Counted from the stretch's first letter, positions 13,902 to 29,257 are shown. The stretch: DNA of 64,000 bases from Cinclus cinclus (GCF_963662255.1 NC_085052.1:32126654-32190653), one strand, 5' to 3'. Notes: generated from the sequence alone by a model not told the origin. A program made the numbers and translations.

Positions 13902-16900
13902 TATGTATTATTAATAAGTATAATAAGTATACAATAGCTTAAGATACAAGTTTATGTTAAAAATAAACTGTTTCCATTATCAGTATCAACAGAGTTTAGA
14001 TGATGGATTAACAAAATGGTATGTTTTAATATTGCTGTCTGCTGTGGAAATATGGGCACTATGCACTCATAAATATTTTGCCTGTAGGTTATGCAAAAAC
14101 ATACAGATTCATCAGGCTCTTTGGGATATTAACATATTGTGACTTTATTTGCACGTGTGCACTATCTAGGATGATGTTTTGCAGTTGATTGTTCTATTTA
14201 TTACAGAAAGCTTGAAAGGGAGTGAAAGGTTTTAAGGGCAAAAGTAATTTTCTTAGTATTGATTCATGTTTACTTCAGAAGGTTCTGCAGTCATCCTTTC
14301 TTCCCAGTGAGATAAGTCTACAACTCTGAAATACAGTCTCTCCTGCATCCATTTCATGTATATATATTTTTTTAATGCATCTCTATTCTCCATAGGTTTG
14401 TCATGACAAGGAGCTGCTTGATTGAACTACAGACAAATGTGTAGAGAGATCCTTTTGATCCTATGTAGCATTCTTCTGACTTTCTGCCACTAACATGGGC
14501 TGGTTTGCCAGCATTCTGCCAACATAGGCAACTTCACACTTTAATTTGTGTGGTTTAAGCTTATATGTTATTCAAAAATTGCAAAGACAGTGTGCTTTGA
14601 GTGTCTGCACTGGAGCAGAAGACAACTCTGGTACAAAGAGGAAGGTGTGTAACACACTGACTTTGCAAAATGGCAAGTTAGATGAGAGTCTCTTTTGTGA
14701 AGTGTTTGCTCGGGCCCTAGCCATAGTCATTAGAGAGGGTTCCCAGATGTAAGGGTGAGATGGACTTACAAGTTCTTAGTTTGATAAGAAAAGCAGGGAG
14801 GGTTTTGGAACAGGAGTATCAGGCTGCCCTGCCATCCTTAATTTTACTTCCATACCCATAAAACCAACATGAATATTAATTTAATTTAATGAATATTAAA
14901 CTAGAGAGAGAATAGAAGAGCTTTTAGAACTTCATTGTAAGTTAAAGTTATATTTTCTCAATGTGATTTAAAACAAAATCATTGACATTTTGCCTGAGGT
15001 GAAATCGAATGCTCTGATTTACCATTGCCCAGCTATTATGAAAGCACTTGTAGTGCAAAGCAATTAACAGAGAAACTGAAATACTTGCATTTGCACTGAA
15101 GATTATAAATGTGTGCAAAATAATGGGGAGTTGGGACCATAATATTTTTGCTCTGCTGAAGTTGTATTTCTAATGTGTTGGCAGGACAGAAAAGGTTCTC
15201 TGGTTCTGCAAAGTGAATGTGCACAATGGAATTAATTTCCTTCATGAAACTCCGTGACTCAGTAACTTTCATGGCAGCTTGATTCACACCTTACTTGAGG
15301 AAGGTAGTTGTAATGATGCTGTTTCAAAAGCTGCTAATCTTAGAGCAGTTGTGTTCTTTGTCCTTCTTTCTTTAGATGGATTTAACAACTTTGGATATTC
15401 ACACTTTCAGTTCTCAATTCTGCTTTTTTGTTTGTTTTGTTTTGTTTTTTATTTTTCCTGAGAGCTGATTATCAATGTACCCATTGGTATAAGCACAAGA
15501 CTTTCTAATTGCACACTGATATACCATAAACAGCACACAGCCTTCTTATCAAATTTTACATAAGATGAGCATGACTTTGTGTCATATCTGAGTTGCAGCC
15601 AGCAAAAGCTTAGCTTTGACAGCCTAGTGCTTTTTTTCCCCTCTGGATGATTGCACTGCACATTCTTACAGGGTCATGCATGATAAAAAAGGATAAGGGG
15701 CCTTCAAAGAGACTTGACCAACACCTTATTGTCTGTGGAGCTTTTACCTCTGCACTATCAATACAAATCTGTTCACAGAGGCTGCAACAGACGCTAGTAT
15801 ATACCTGTACTGCAGAGCAGTGTAGCATAGAGCTTGAAATTCATGCTTTCATATAAATTCTGTCTGTTTGTGATATTCATACAGAGCAGCAGATGAGATA
15901 ATATTAGGTGTTTTGAATTGGAGAAGATCTTGTTCTATGACATTGCCAGAGACTTATAAAATAAGTTTTCTCTTTCTCTTATGTCTCAGATTCTTTTTTC
16001 CCTGTTTTTGTTTTTATAAGGAACTCATATAAGTGCCTGGATGATTTGTTTATATCAGACTCCTGAGTCATTTGCCCAAAATCTTGTTTGATATCTTGTT
16101 TGTCACTGTGAAACATGCTGATTCTTTATTTTCCATACTTGTATTACCCTGAAGTACAGAGCCAGGGAAGGTCTGGGCCATCTTACACTTGGTACTCAAA
16201 GTGTGTGGAAGAGCCTTTGATTCCTCACTGTTTAAAACCAGAGAATTTCCTCCAATTACTGGTGTGTCCCATATCAAAGAAGACCACTTGATGAATCTAG
16301 GCTTACTTTTATGTTTTCCCTGAGTGGTTGATGCATATAGCTTTGTTATCAGCTATTTTTTATGCTTCATATTTTCCTCTGCAGCCTTGTGAGTCTCTCC
16401 AATTTGTTAAAATTTTGCAAGTAAAATGCTATTTCTAGTAGTGAATATTCAGTCATGAACATCATGATATTCCTCATGAAATTACTTCAGTCTTAACTCA
16501 ATGCAAGACAGAATAGTAGGAGTCTTTTTCTAGTACTTACTTAGGATAGCTGTTGGAGAATAATATAATGAAATAGTTGCTTTCTAGATATAGAATAGGA
16601 GGTAACTGTGTGAAATAAGAATTCCTTTCACTTGAATGTGTGGTGGACTGGATATGACCCAGAAGATTGACTGGTATGATCAGGAATTAAGGAGTTCTTT
16701 TCTGAGGATTTTATGTAGGAGATAGATGAAAAGTGTGAGCAGAAGGTAGAGGGTGAATTTCTTTCAATCCTGAAAATTATGTAAAAATGCAGGCGGGAAG
16801 GCCATTAAGAAGAAAATGCCTGTCACCAGCTGAGAGAAACAGATGGACATAATATGTGGTACTATTTAAAGCAGGTCTACTAAAAGTTTGGGAGCATCTT

Positions 16901-16994
16901 TGGATTTTATTAGGCAGTTTAATGTAAAATGCTTATGTTGCTCCTGTATCATTTACGTATGCAATCTTATAGTTTCTTCAAGGGTTGTATAATT

Positions 16995-17004
16995 CTATAA
17001 ATAG
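16995..17004. promoter_or_regulatory. MEF2-type motif
   Basis: CTATAAATAG matches YTAWWWWTAR exactly. It also resembles a TATA box, but no exon or initiator context was recognised next to it. It may be a chance match in AT-rich DNA. Confidence 0.2.
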
Positions 17005-20000
17005 AAGTCCCATCCTAGGATAAAGAGAGATTACTAATAGGGCTCCATTTGGCACTTTTGTCTGCCCCAGGAATCTCCCCAGCTGTCCAATAACCATCCA
17101 AGCATTCCTAATTTTTCATTTATTTCTGCTTCCTGGTATCTGAAGTCAAAGCCTCCTGTTCGTTAAATAGGTGCATATTCACTTTGGGAAATGTTTTCTG
17201 TTGCCGTTGCAGTTGTTACAGCCTTGGTGTTGATCCCATCAAAGTTCCAGCACTGACAGTTTAAAAATATTTTCTCTGCAAACATGATTAATGAAACTAA
17301 GCAAGGTTACTGAACAAGATGTTGTAAGAGGAAGTATATAAGAAAAAAAGGAAACAGATGAAAAATGAAGCTAGAGAGGGTGGCCAAAATCAAACTCTGA
17401 CAATATATTAAAACTCAAAAATGCATACAAACTTTGTTTGCAGGTGGGTGTACAGCTCTGAAAAATATCACTGTTAATGTAACTGCCTAGAACAGAGAAC
17501 ATTCATAATTTCATCAGTCATAATACTGACTGAACCTGAGATTTGCACGCTGGTATTAAGGAGTATGTCAAACTTCTTTAATGTAACTTTTTCTTTATGC
17601 AGTCCAAAATGTTATTTTAATTTAGTCATTCAGATGTTTGCTTGATGACAAAATACAGTGATGAAGCTCATTGTCCTGCAGTTTAACTAAGTCCTCATTT
17701 GAGATCAAAGTAGAGGGTTAAGGTTTTTTTCTGTGTTCCTTTCATTCCTCATTTGTATCAGGCAAATAACGGTTTCACTAGCAGCAGGAATCCCTATTAA
17801 AATAACTGTCATATTTTCTCATCTATACAATTCATTGTTCAGCAGTTTGTTTGGTGCCAAATGAAGGGAAAAAGAAAAACTGGACACAGAAAGGCAGACC
17901 ACCTTAGACCTTCTGAAATTCTTTCTTGGTCAAATGACAACTTTCTTGTTGCCTCTTCCAAACCAATTATTTTGACATGCTCCATTGCAGAAATCTGTCT
18001 AATGTAGCCAAGGAAAATACTGTTAAGGCAAATTCTGAACTTGATTGCATTCCTTCCATGGATTTAAATAGATGTCCTGTAAACATTTATTCCTTAACAA
18101 AATACACAACCAGATTATCATAATTAGCGTGTTTACTCTGGAACAGGAGAGGAAAATTCCTAATTTGGACAAGCAGAGTTTAGAAACTCATTGTGACTAG
18201 GTATGGAGCTCATTACAGCCTCTGCTTGCAGTGCAGAGAAAAATGTCTGCACTTATCATTAAAAAAATTAAAGATAAAAGTACAACTTTGAAATGGAAGT
18301 GAGACACCCTGCAGAATAATTCTGTTACTTCTGCATAAGTTACACAACCTAATGATCCTTAAGGAGCTGTGCTCTGAACTAAGCATATCTTTAACTAAGA
18401 ATCAGAACCATAATCTTCTCTCTAAAGCCTAGTTAAGTATCCCAAGCAGCCTAATGATGATTTTCACACAATTTATGCTCCTAACTTTTGTTACCTAAGA
18501 ATATTTATTAGATACAAATGTTTAACCCATCTTGGAATGCCCACACTAAGTTCCTAAAGCATTGATTGTGCTACCAAACTGGTAGAAATGTTTCCAAGTA
18601 CAGGCAGTCACCTGAAACAGGAATGTACAGAGGAGTGGGAGTTGGGGGACTACATGAAGTCAGCATCTTCAAGGCCCTTTTGAAACACTCCATTTAAACA
18701 TACATGCTCTGGAAGAAAAAAATTGTGCTATCTTGTTGCTGCTTACACCAGTAAGTGGTGAACACCAAATCTAGGTGAGATAAAACAGGAAAGAAGCAGA
18801 ATACCCAAAAAGGAATTGGCAGAAACGTTGGCCCCCAAGTTAACAAGTAAAAGTATCTCTAATCAGCAATATCAGTACCACAGGCAGATCTGCAAGCTGG
18901 TTTTTGCATGGGCCTTTTGGTTTGGCATACAGTGTTCATTCACAATTGATGGGCCCACTTTGCTCTTTGTAATTAAAACAATGGATGTTTTCAATTAAGC
19001 CTCTGGAATGTAAAACAAAATAAAGTTGCAGAATGCATTAAATGGGATATGTCTTAACTTTCCCAATGAGACAAAGCTTTCTAACCCTCACCTGTTAATC
19101 AGCAGGGTGAGCAGCACAGAAGGGGAAGGGCTGTCCATAGCAGGATGCCAGCTGGAGAGGAAACTCCAATCAGGATTCTCTTCCTGCCTTAATACCTTCT
19201 TTCAAGTGCCAGTTATGATCTTAGGCTATGCAAGCTGGAATCCCCCTCCACACACACCTGTGCTGGCTAAGTCTGTGAGGAATTCAAAACATGTCAGCAC
19301 AAACAAGGCTTCAGAAAAAAACAAATTGAAACCCAGTACTTTATCCAAAGATAATTGAGGCTGCATGCACTCTGCACTTGGCTGAATTAAGAGTCGTGAG
19401 ATGGGACTCCTGACTTTCTCTAGAATGAAATATCCCCAGGATCAGCTTTTCTTCTAGTAGTTGGGAATTTTTGAATCAAGTTTCAGTCTGAAACTTGGGT
19501 ATAAAAATAGAAGACCTGGCACAATGGAGGCAAGTGGCATTGTTTGGATTTTCTAATTCAAGGTCACTTTAAATTAAGAGCCATTCACCATAGGCAAATA
19601 TTTACTAGCTGAAGTCTTTATTTTCTTAAATAACCTTCTTCTAATTCAGCTTATAGCTTCTGAACTTTATGGGACTTTCCTGTTAAAACCTTATTTCAGT
19701 ACACCTTTCTTGATGTTGCATTTTTTAAATTTAGTAGTATTTTCAGTTGTACTTTTCAGGAGGTGTTGGCTCATAAACAGTTATTGTGTTTATTGAATAC
19801 TTTTGATACATTTTCAGAACAACATCTTTGGGTTTTGTATAATGTTTTGTAAAAGATGTTTACTTCCAATTCTCCCTAGAAAATGGTGCAGGCTGGGAAG
19901 GGGAGTTGATGAAGCAGTACTCTATGGAGAAAGAAGACTCTCAGCTTTTACTTTTGTGTATAGCACAGCCAGCTGATATGACTTCTTTTTGACCAGAAAT

Positions 20001-20444
20001 TAAACAAACATTAGTAGTTGAACCAAAAATCAGTGTATCTTTCTCAATAAATGATACTTCTTCCGTCCTAGTAATCTGACGTTTTTTTAATATATTTTGA
20101 GTCTTAAATAGCCTTAACTACACACAGTGCCAACAGTATGTTACAACAATTCATTTCTATTATTTTATTTTGTCTGTAAACAGGAAAGTTTTCTAAATTC
20201 ATATAATCTTTTTTATTGGAGAGTTATAGAAAATATTATTTTCAAAAAAAGCCACAGAAAATCACATTTTGAAAACTTGTCAGCTTAATGCTCTGAACAC
20301 CGACACCACTGAAAAATGTGTGGCAAGATACTACACTTACACAAGGCAGGTTTATAAAGCTAATAGATGTAAAATTAACCTAGAGAGATGCTTTTACCTT
20401 CCAGAAGCATTTATGTCACTGGATTGTTCTTTATCAAATAAAAT

Positions 20445-20446
<2 letters not shown>

Positions 20447-20479
<33 letters not shown>
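20447..20479. repeat. (TG)n dinucleotide microsatellite
   Basis: About 16 uninterrupted TG units. Read in frame it gives a run of alternating Cys and Val, an artefact of the repeat and not a protein. Confidence 0.97.
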
Positions 20480-20480
<1 letters not shown>

Positions 20481-23400
20481 GTTATGCTATGCAAGCTTTC
20501 AATGGGAGATCTTTGGAGATTGATATACCCAATACTTTAATGGGTTAAAATGACCAAAGCCAGTGTTGACATCATCATACTATCAATAAAGGTCAATCCT
20601 TGTCCTCAGCAATAGCCACATTCCTCCTCAGAGATGCTTTTGTTTTTGAAAATTATGAAAAACAAGATCCTTCCCTTTTTAAAGTTCAGCTTGTGTTACT
20701 TTAACATAAAAAATATTCAACATAACAAGATTTCCCTTTTAGATTTGAGATTATATCAATATGTTCAGATTATTTCCTGTTAAGCAAACATGGTTCCTGT
20801 GTCTTACCAAGGAAAGTGGCCTCTCTGTGTTCAACTGAACACCGCCAGGAAATCAAAGTTTGAGTCATAACACTTTAACAGGTACAAGAAACATCTTCAA
20901 TCTCTACAATTTCCTAGCTTACTGAAACATCCAAAAGTTTATGTACCTGTTAAATGTGTGAAAAAATTTATTTTACTTGCTACATCTTTAAATTTCCAGG
21001 GATCCTGCTGAGGTGCCTGGTGGGATGTCAAGTTATGCACTGAACATGATACAGCCTATTACAGAAGAAATTGGCATTGCACTTTCTCAGGGGAACTTTG
21101 CTTCTATTCTGTTTTATTCTCTTTATTCTTAAAAAGAATTCTTCACTCTAAAGTTTGAAGCCTGTGCTTCTGTTTATTCTCTTACAGAGCTTTGATGAAT
21201 GTTCCAGGTACAAAACACTTAGTCTTGTGAATAAAGAAAGTGTTCAGGGTGGCATCGATGCTGTAAGCTGGCAGCTTAATGCTGGGCCCTCCACCTGAAA
21301 CAGGCTCACATTGGGCACTATGGCCTCCTAAAACCTTAAATGCAAAAGTAAGGGCATGATACCAAGTGCAGTTTTTGCAAGTTTTGTTCTGCTTCAGCAC
21401 CTCTGTCACTTTGGACGTGTATTACATTTCATCTTCCTTTATACAGCCGCCACCTGGTGTGTGCTGTGCTGCTCTACCCTCTGTATGTGAAGTACAGAGC
21501 TCAGTACTAAATACTTCTGGTCTAGAAACAGGACTGCTGTTTGCTGTGTCAAACTGGCAGCCTGTATTTTAGTGAGCAGAGGAAGAATGACTCCCCTGGT
21601 ATTCTGGTGGCCACAATGAAAGAGAACTCAAACAAATGCATGTAAAGAGTAATTAAATGTAAGATTGCATGCATTTAATAAGTACCCTGATTTACAAATG
21701 TGCAGGAGCAGAAGTGTCACACATCAGTCACGTCTGTGCTAGAACCTCAGGACTTGCTCAAAGTGAAAGCTATTTTAAGTTGCTTAATATCAGAAGAGGC
21801 TGAAGGCACTAACTGCCAAACTAAACCTCTCAGTATTGTCTCAAATGCCTTTTTAGTCAGGCCTTATTGTTGCTGGACCAATCAAAAGCCCTTCAAAGTT
21901 ATAAAGCACCATGATCATACATACAATGAGATGCATTAAGCAGATTGAACTTGAAAGAAAGGAAATCTTGCCATAGTGGCCAATCGCAAGACACAAACCT
22001 CTCAGTTTATTACTAATGGTTATAGGGGGAGACAAAACAAATTGTATGTGACCAGGTTAAAAAGCTGCACAGAATGTGGAATTCAAGAAGCTGAAAATGT
22101 AGGAGGCAATATAGATGACTGAGATCTGTCTGTTTGAAACACAAAGAAGCATCCCACCATATGCAACCGCCTTTAAACTAATTCAAATTTGAAAAGGAGA
22201 GGCAGAGAAGAAGATGGGGAACCTTTGAAGAAACTTGGCTGTTCTGATCCTGCAGGCACTTGGAAGCTGTGTGTATATTTGCTGCAGGGGGTTGTCCTGT
22301 GGAAGCTGGCAGATCGGCTCAGACATATGAGCTGCCAGAATACTGATGATCAGTAGCTCAGTTTTATTCTTGGTTTTGATTTGGATTCAGGTTATTAAAC
22401 TCCATGATACCAAACAAGCACTCAGTCCCTTGTTTCTCAAAACCTGTTGTAACAAAACAATCAACATTTGTCATTATACGACTCACCTCTTTGCTTCCAT
22501 TTAATTCCTGTGAGATGCACAGCACACACTACCTTGGCACAGTGTGTGATGCTAAAACAACCTGAATAGATCTAACAGCTATATTTGGATAAAAACTGGA
22601 AGAATAGCTATTACTATTACTCATACCATGCATAATGTAAAGAGCTGTGTAACCTTCTAGTTACACCTACACATCCTATTAAAAAGCCACACTACTCTTT
22701 TACTATCATCTGTAAAGTTGGTGTAACATAGAGCAGCATACTTCTAATGAGCTAATCTGTAAAGTCCACAATACTGCTTTTTTATTTTAATTTTTTAACA
22801 GAGGATTGAAAATTTTTCCATCAGATAGAGTGGAGGTGGGGCAGGGAATGAAATGATCTTCCAAATAGGAACAGGTTTGTTCACACTGCCTCTCAAAATA
22901 TCCCTCAAAGCCTTGCCTATGGCACCTCCCTAAGTACTGCCTATATGCTTCCTTTCATTTCACAGCTGAAAGTCTTTTACATTTGGCTTATTTTCATCAC
23001 CCAAGTGTAGTTAGCTTGGCAGGAAGGGCTATCATCTGTCTGTCTTCTTCCTTGAAGAGACTATATAGTGTGCATGAAAATCAGCCTTGTGAGTGTTGTT
23101 AAGTGTAAGAGAAGTTTTTTTGGTGTTAATTAAGGTGGTAACCCTCCAGCCTGGCTTGGTACTCCTGAGACTGAGGTGAGCTGGATGGTTTGAGTGCCCC
23201 TAGCCCTTCTGCTGTTGGAGTACAGATTTCAGCACAGGGTGTCCTGAGTTGTAAGTGCTTTACTGTTTGTCCCACAAAATCTCTGTGCTGCTGTGGCATT
23301 GTGATTCCTTGTACTCGAGAGAGGTAGATTAGAGCTATTTTGGGTGTTCTCACATGTATCGTAATCTCCTTTCCTAGCTATAGATGAAGCAGAGTCTGAG

Positions 23401-26400
23401 AGGCCACTTCAGAGTATCTTTGCAGCTTGCCAGTGCAGCTCTGTTTAGCATAAATGGAATCTCTTCAAGGTGTCAGTGGCATATTTTGTACATGCCATGT
23501 GTGTTCATTTAAGGCAGTTCTTGTCTTATGAAAAACAAAAAGAAAAAGCCAAACCAAGACAGCCAAAGAAGCACTACAGAAAGGAGGGGGGAAAAAAAGC
23601 AACGTTAAAGTCAAATACTGAATTGAAAACAATGAAGACATATTGCTCAGGCAGATGGTTGCTGCGTAATAGAAGTTTTTCTTTGGTTTGGTTAGTGACA
23701 CATGCAAGGATATTAGTTTCAGGTTTCCTACAGTCTTGTCTTTACATTTAATTGGTGTTGCTCAGCTCCTCCATCTGACACGGAAAGGTATAAAAGCCAT
23801 AGGATGGTTGCTTAATGATATAGGTTATCTAGGCTGTTTATTTTCTTTTTTATATTTTGTTTCTTCTGACAAGTGAAATGGTCAGTTTCTGTCTGATGAC
23901 TTACCCCAGTGGGTCTTACTCATTTTCTTTGCATTTTATTTTTTCTTGTCCAAAATTGACTTCTGTTTTCTAAGCAAAAACATTATTTTCTCTTTAGCGC
24001 TCTTGAGCTCTTACATGTTTATTGCGGCGAGAGGGATGGCAAGTGACTCATATAGGAAAAATTAATACAAATTTCCTCAGTTAACTTTCTTACTATGGGA
24101 GAGGAAGAGATGTCTCTGATCCAGAGGTGACTACTTGGATTCATGTGAGCATTCAGCAACTGTTCTGTGGAGGGGTCTCAAAGCCTGTCTCTCCTTTCAC
24201 TGTGTCGTGCTCCTGTGTATAAAGCAAGTTTTGCAGGCACTTGGAGCCTCAGAGCTTAAAATGACTGAGAGTTGGTTGGAATTTTCTGTGCAAAAAATAT
24301 TTGCATAAATATAGTAGAGGGAGATTTAAGTGCTGTTTTCTCTATAGAGGAAACATACTGTGTTTTCTAGTGTTCCTTAGTCTCTGTCCAATCCTTTTCT
24401 TATAAGAACACATTATAGTCTAATTTTCTGATTGTGGGGAAAAAAATTATCTTTTAATTATTTATTCTCTTCTGGAGATCTTCAAGAGGAGAGGGTATTT
24501 ATTCCCTGTGCTTTTGCATATTTCTAGTGCTGGTGAATATCTGATTCTCTGAAATGTTGTTCTCGAATGAGAAGTAGAAAATATAAATTGTTGATTTTGG
24601 GATTGAGGTCAGGATGGAGGCATAGCTCAAGTGCGGAAAAAGGAGAGGCCCTGGCTAATGCTACAGGTTATATTAACAGCTACTCATTTGTGTAGGCCTT
24701 CCTATGTATTTTTGTCTGCTTTGTAAATTAGGAGTTCCTGGGGGCAGGAAAACTGTGTCCATCCATCTGTTTATACAAGCATTCTCATTAGTATTTGAAC
24801 TCTCATCCACTCAAATGCTGCCTGATCCCTATCTCTTCCCTTTGGAGTGGAGTTGAGCGGGGTTGGCTGGCAACATGTGCAGCTCTCAAGGTGGTGCTGC
24901 AGCTGCCTTTTGTACGCTGCCTCCCAGAGCTCCTGCTAAGTAGTATTTACTGGGAACCCAGAGCAGATGAGTTCTTTTAGTGTGCAGCTGTCACTGTGGC
25001 ACTGTATGTTCACCCAGCGTGCAGATCCACTCACAACAGAGCGTAGTAAGAATTCTCTGTAGTGTGTTGAAAGTAACGTGTGATACTTCCAGCCTGCCAA
25101 CTTGCTTTAAGCCAGGGATGTTGGAGTCAGATGTCTGTCTTGTAGGAAATTTGTGAGGGCTGAAAATTCACATCTCTGAAGCAGCACATATTCCTCTGCT
25201 TTTCTGAGAGAGGTGAGATGTTTGGCTTTTCGAGATGAGATCTGTGCTTGGGCTTGAGGCACTAAAGAACTACTATTAAAGTTAGATCAGTTGGTGGTGC
25301 CCTGGATTGGATTTTGTAAATCAATTGACAGAAATAGCTGTACCCTGAAACTCTGATTAATGTCTCGCTGTAGCATTAAATAAAGGCATTTGCAGCACCT
25401 AGCAACTGAAAGCTCTGTTGTAATCCAGAGCAAGTGAGTTAATTATAGAGGTTTTCTGAAATCATTCTGTCTAGAACTTGCCCAGAGATTTGTTTTAGGA
25501 AAAAAAAATCGGTGGTAAAATTAAAAAATGCATATTTATCCTTGACAGTAGTATATTTCTCTAAATTTGTTACTCCTATTAATAGAGGAGCAAAGTAGAA
25601 TTTTCTGTGTAGGCAGGTCTGGGTTTCCAGTCTAATTCTAAGGTTTAGTTAGCATTTGTCCTTCAAAAATATTTTCAAAAAATATTTTTAAATAGAAAAT
25701 AGTTACCGAAGATTTTAGAAAGACACAGTGAGCTCTTTTCTGTTTGTGATTATATTTAGTAAATGTTTTAATAGATCAGAGAATGAATTTTCAAAGGAAA
25801 ATACCAACAGATAAAAGATGAACTCTTTGCATTCCATTCCTTTCAGCTGGATCTTTAGAAATGGGAACAAGATAGTCTTGAATGTGCCTTGACACTTCAG
25901 ATCTGTCTGCCCTGTATTTCCATCCGTACGCTGGTATTTTGTTCACAACAATTACGGACTGTTCTCAATGTCTGCTGGAAATGCAAGCTGTGGCTTCACT
26001 TGGAATTCTCAGAGATGTCTCTTAGGTTCTAAAATACTAAAATGCATCTAATTTTGTACTTTGATTTTCATGCCTCATACTGATTATGCATCCAGTCTTT
26101 AATAATGTTTTCTATATAAATTCATTGGGACCAAATAATCTAGTGTGCTTTTAACCAGTGGGAAGACCATGAGAAGAAGTCATTCTTTCCTGATACTTAC
26201 TACTTGTCTAAATTGCGGGTACAAAAAATTAGTCAATCTTTTATACTTGGGAGTCTTGCTGTCTGTGAAGTAGGTATAAGGTGATTTTTAGAGGTAAAGT
26301 GAGATCTGTGGAGCGCTGTCCCCTGAAATGGGAATTGGAAAAAATAGAATTGTATGAAAAAATCCCACCCAGAATTTGCTATCCTTATACTCAGTTGAAG

Positions 26401-29257
26401 AAGTTGAATCCTGTCATTTCCTTTTTAAATAAAGACTGGCTGAGCCATGATTGAAAGTGTTTCCTTATCTTTCACTGTATGGTTCTCCTGGAGGTCTTTG
26501 CCTCAGAAACAGTGTTTGTTGCAAAGTTAGAAAGTAATATAAATCACAAATTCAGAGTTACTGAGGATTTTTTTGTTTGAGAGATTCTTCTGATGAATGT
26601 TTTTCTCATTTAGGTTGTGTTCTCTAAAAGTTTTAGGCAGAAAATATTTCATTAGAAGAAATGAAATTAGGTCGCTCATTACAGCTGTCCCTTCCCTCTA
26701 AATTGACTAATTCTAGGAGGGTTGTAGTTGCTGTGCTTTTATTTTAAGGCATAGCAATTACACGTGGGGCTATTAAAAGCAGAAGTCAGAGAAAGTGAGA
26801 GGGAAGTCAGTGAGTTAGAGCTGTGTGAAACTAGCCCCAGATCTAGAGTGCATTATCCTGTCTGTGGAAGCTCTGCTTCTCTGGGCTCACTTAGTTTGAG
26901 GCATCACTGAGCAGTGGGAGGAGAGAGAGACGTGTTGAGTAAGAATACCCAAATTAGGGCAGATATTTAACTTTCAGGAACTGGGTTGATGTTCAAAAAC
27001 CAGTCTTTGTTTTTGATAAGAAAAAGGTGTATGTTTGGGAGAGTGCCCTGGAATTTGGAACCAGCATCGCACAGTTAATATTCTGTGGCAAGAACCTGTA
27101 TGTTTCATGAGGAGGTTAAAAGTGGTATCTTAGAAAAATGATGTGTGAAGATAATTTATTTTAAAAAGGATAATTTGAAAAAGAATGACGTGTCCTACTT
27201 GGTGAATTTAAGTCTTACTGACTCATTTGTCTGAGTTTGGGTTTGGTTTGCTTTTTGCCCTTTCTTTACCTTTTATTCTATTGGAGATTCTGTTTCTTGA
27301 CATATCTGTGGGACTGAACAGGGAACGATCTTAGAGTAACTATACAAGTACACATGGTTGTCCAAATAATCCATATTCTTTATGGGCTTCTGCATTCTGT
27401 GTGCTTGGCACAATGCAAGTCAATAAAATGCATATAAGCTAGTGTTTGTTAAACAGGTTAGGAAAACTATGCTTGTAACACAATTTTTTTTTGTTTGTTT
27501 TTTTCTTGAGATTGTGCATTAGACTGCAGAATAAAACTCCATTTTTGAAATGACCAGAAAATATTGCCTCAATCTCTTGATTCCTTCACACCAGGAAAAT
27601 ACACTGGGGAGCAGTGTATTGTGTGCCATTGTCAATCAACTCTGCTTGCATGAGAACATTTTATCCATGGCTGTCCTTCACTCAGAAAACACAGAACTCA
27701 TTGCTTCTATCTCAAATGAATAGATATTAAAACTTGTCTCTTCCAGTCAAATCAGTTCTGGAAACTTCTTACAGTGCTTAATTCCAAAGTAATCTTTACT
27801 TTATCTGAGTATCCAGGGTGCTGTGTGTTCTAGCATTCTGATACTAGAGCTAGTGTTCTAGTAAACTGACACCTCCCATTGTCAGACTGCTGGCCTCATT
27901 ACTGAGCACCTTTAACAGCATGTTAAGAAAGGATTTTTTCCTTTTCTTGCTTATTTGTCTTTGCCAGTAAAGTGCATGAATAAACAGTCTAGGGATTTGT
28001 TTTGGAAGGAGGTTTTTTTGAGTATGTATATATTTGTAGGTGGTTTGAAGTTGTATTAAGGAAGACAAGTTAGGGAATTTCACTTAACACTTAGAAGTCT
28101 TCGAATTTGTTTTGGGTTTTGGTTTCCCTAGAAATTTAACTTCATGTTTTCAGCCTGGCTGAATTCACAGGGGACTTTTTGGCTCATAATCAAACACATC
28201 TTGCTTTTATGTTCACTGTACTGAAGGAGCAGAATTTTTGAATGCAGCCTTTTTTTGTAGTATTTTAGATTATCCTTGGGTTTTTTCATGAGGAGTGTAA
28301 GGGAGTCTCTAAGAGAAAAGACCTATGGCTTGTATTATGCTCTTTATGTACGGGGTGCTGAAAGCAGAGGACAAGTCTGGTGTGTTCATTAAAATTTGGC
28401 TGATGGTATGTGAATGCTTTTCTGGGTTAGTACTGTACTGGTGTCATCCATATGGAAGCTGAGAGGGCTGTGTAAAATTGAGATCAGGGTGCTCTCCATT
28501 CAGAGAAGATGCCTTTCACAAACTAACCAGAGCTGACAAAATGTGTTGCCACAGTGAACAAACAGAACTTCTGAACTCATGTGTCAGTTTCTGGGTTTGT
28601 GGTAGCAGCACTGTGGCTTCTTATTTGTGAGAGTGCTGGTCTTTGGAGTGTGAGGTCTAACAGGTTGGTAAGATGGGCACATAGCAATCTGCATTGGTAA
28701 TGGAGCTGCAGTTATATATGGGTAAGGTTAAGCAGAATAATTTCCTCTAAAGCTTGCTACAAAAGAAACAAAGTGTGCCCAAGGCCACTCACACGCATTC
28801 ATTTTCCATCACCTCAATAAAATTAATTCATTTGGGGAAAATGGCTTTTAGGAGGAAAACTACAATAAAATCATGCAGTGGGCAGTGGTTCATTAGTTTT
28901 CTGCTTCTGAGTAATGTGTATATACTCTGCTATATAGAGATAATTATCCCCTTGAGATAGTGATAATAGGTGGTAAGTGTACCACTACATTGGGCTTAAC
29001 CTCTCAAAATGGAAGTAACAACGAGTAGATGGTGTTCTGGACCTTTGCAGAAGTGTGAGCTAACTTTTATTTGTTTAATTTCCATAAGTTTTGATTTTTC
29101 ACCCATACAGTAATGGATACAACTGTAATTGTATCTATTAGTGTATTTATTTTTCTGTATCTATTCTGTACTATAATTCTGGGCAAGTTCTTCAACTGTT
29201 TTGGATACAGAATGACTTATCAGAATAAGACTTCCTCTTTTGTCTCTTCCCACACAG

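Larger units (their letters stand above)
1..29257. other. Non-coding region upstream of the first recognised exon (LDB3 5' flank or intron 1)
   Basis: I found no recognisable coding exon in these 29 kb. Open frames are all short (about 120 codons or fewer), lack any protein family signature, and have no matching splice sites plus phase. The exon recognised at 29258 starts in the middle of the PDZ domain, so a preceding exon carrying the start codon and the PWGF carboxylate-binding loop must lie upstream. I looked for a matching coding stretch by eye and did not see it. It is probably outside the window, but a roughly 90-nt exon could be missed. The segment is AT-rich and holds the microsatellites, inverted repeat and muscle-type motifs listed separately. 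Confidence 0.6.

Noticed and set aside
20269..20523. 84-codon open frame with a Cys-Val repeat
   Set aside because: The repeat is the translated (TG)n microsatellite.
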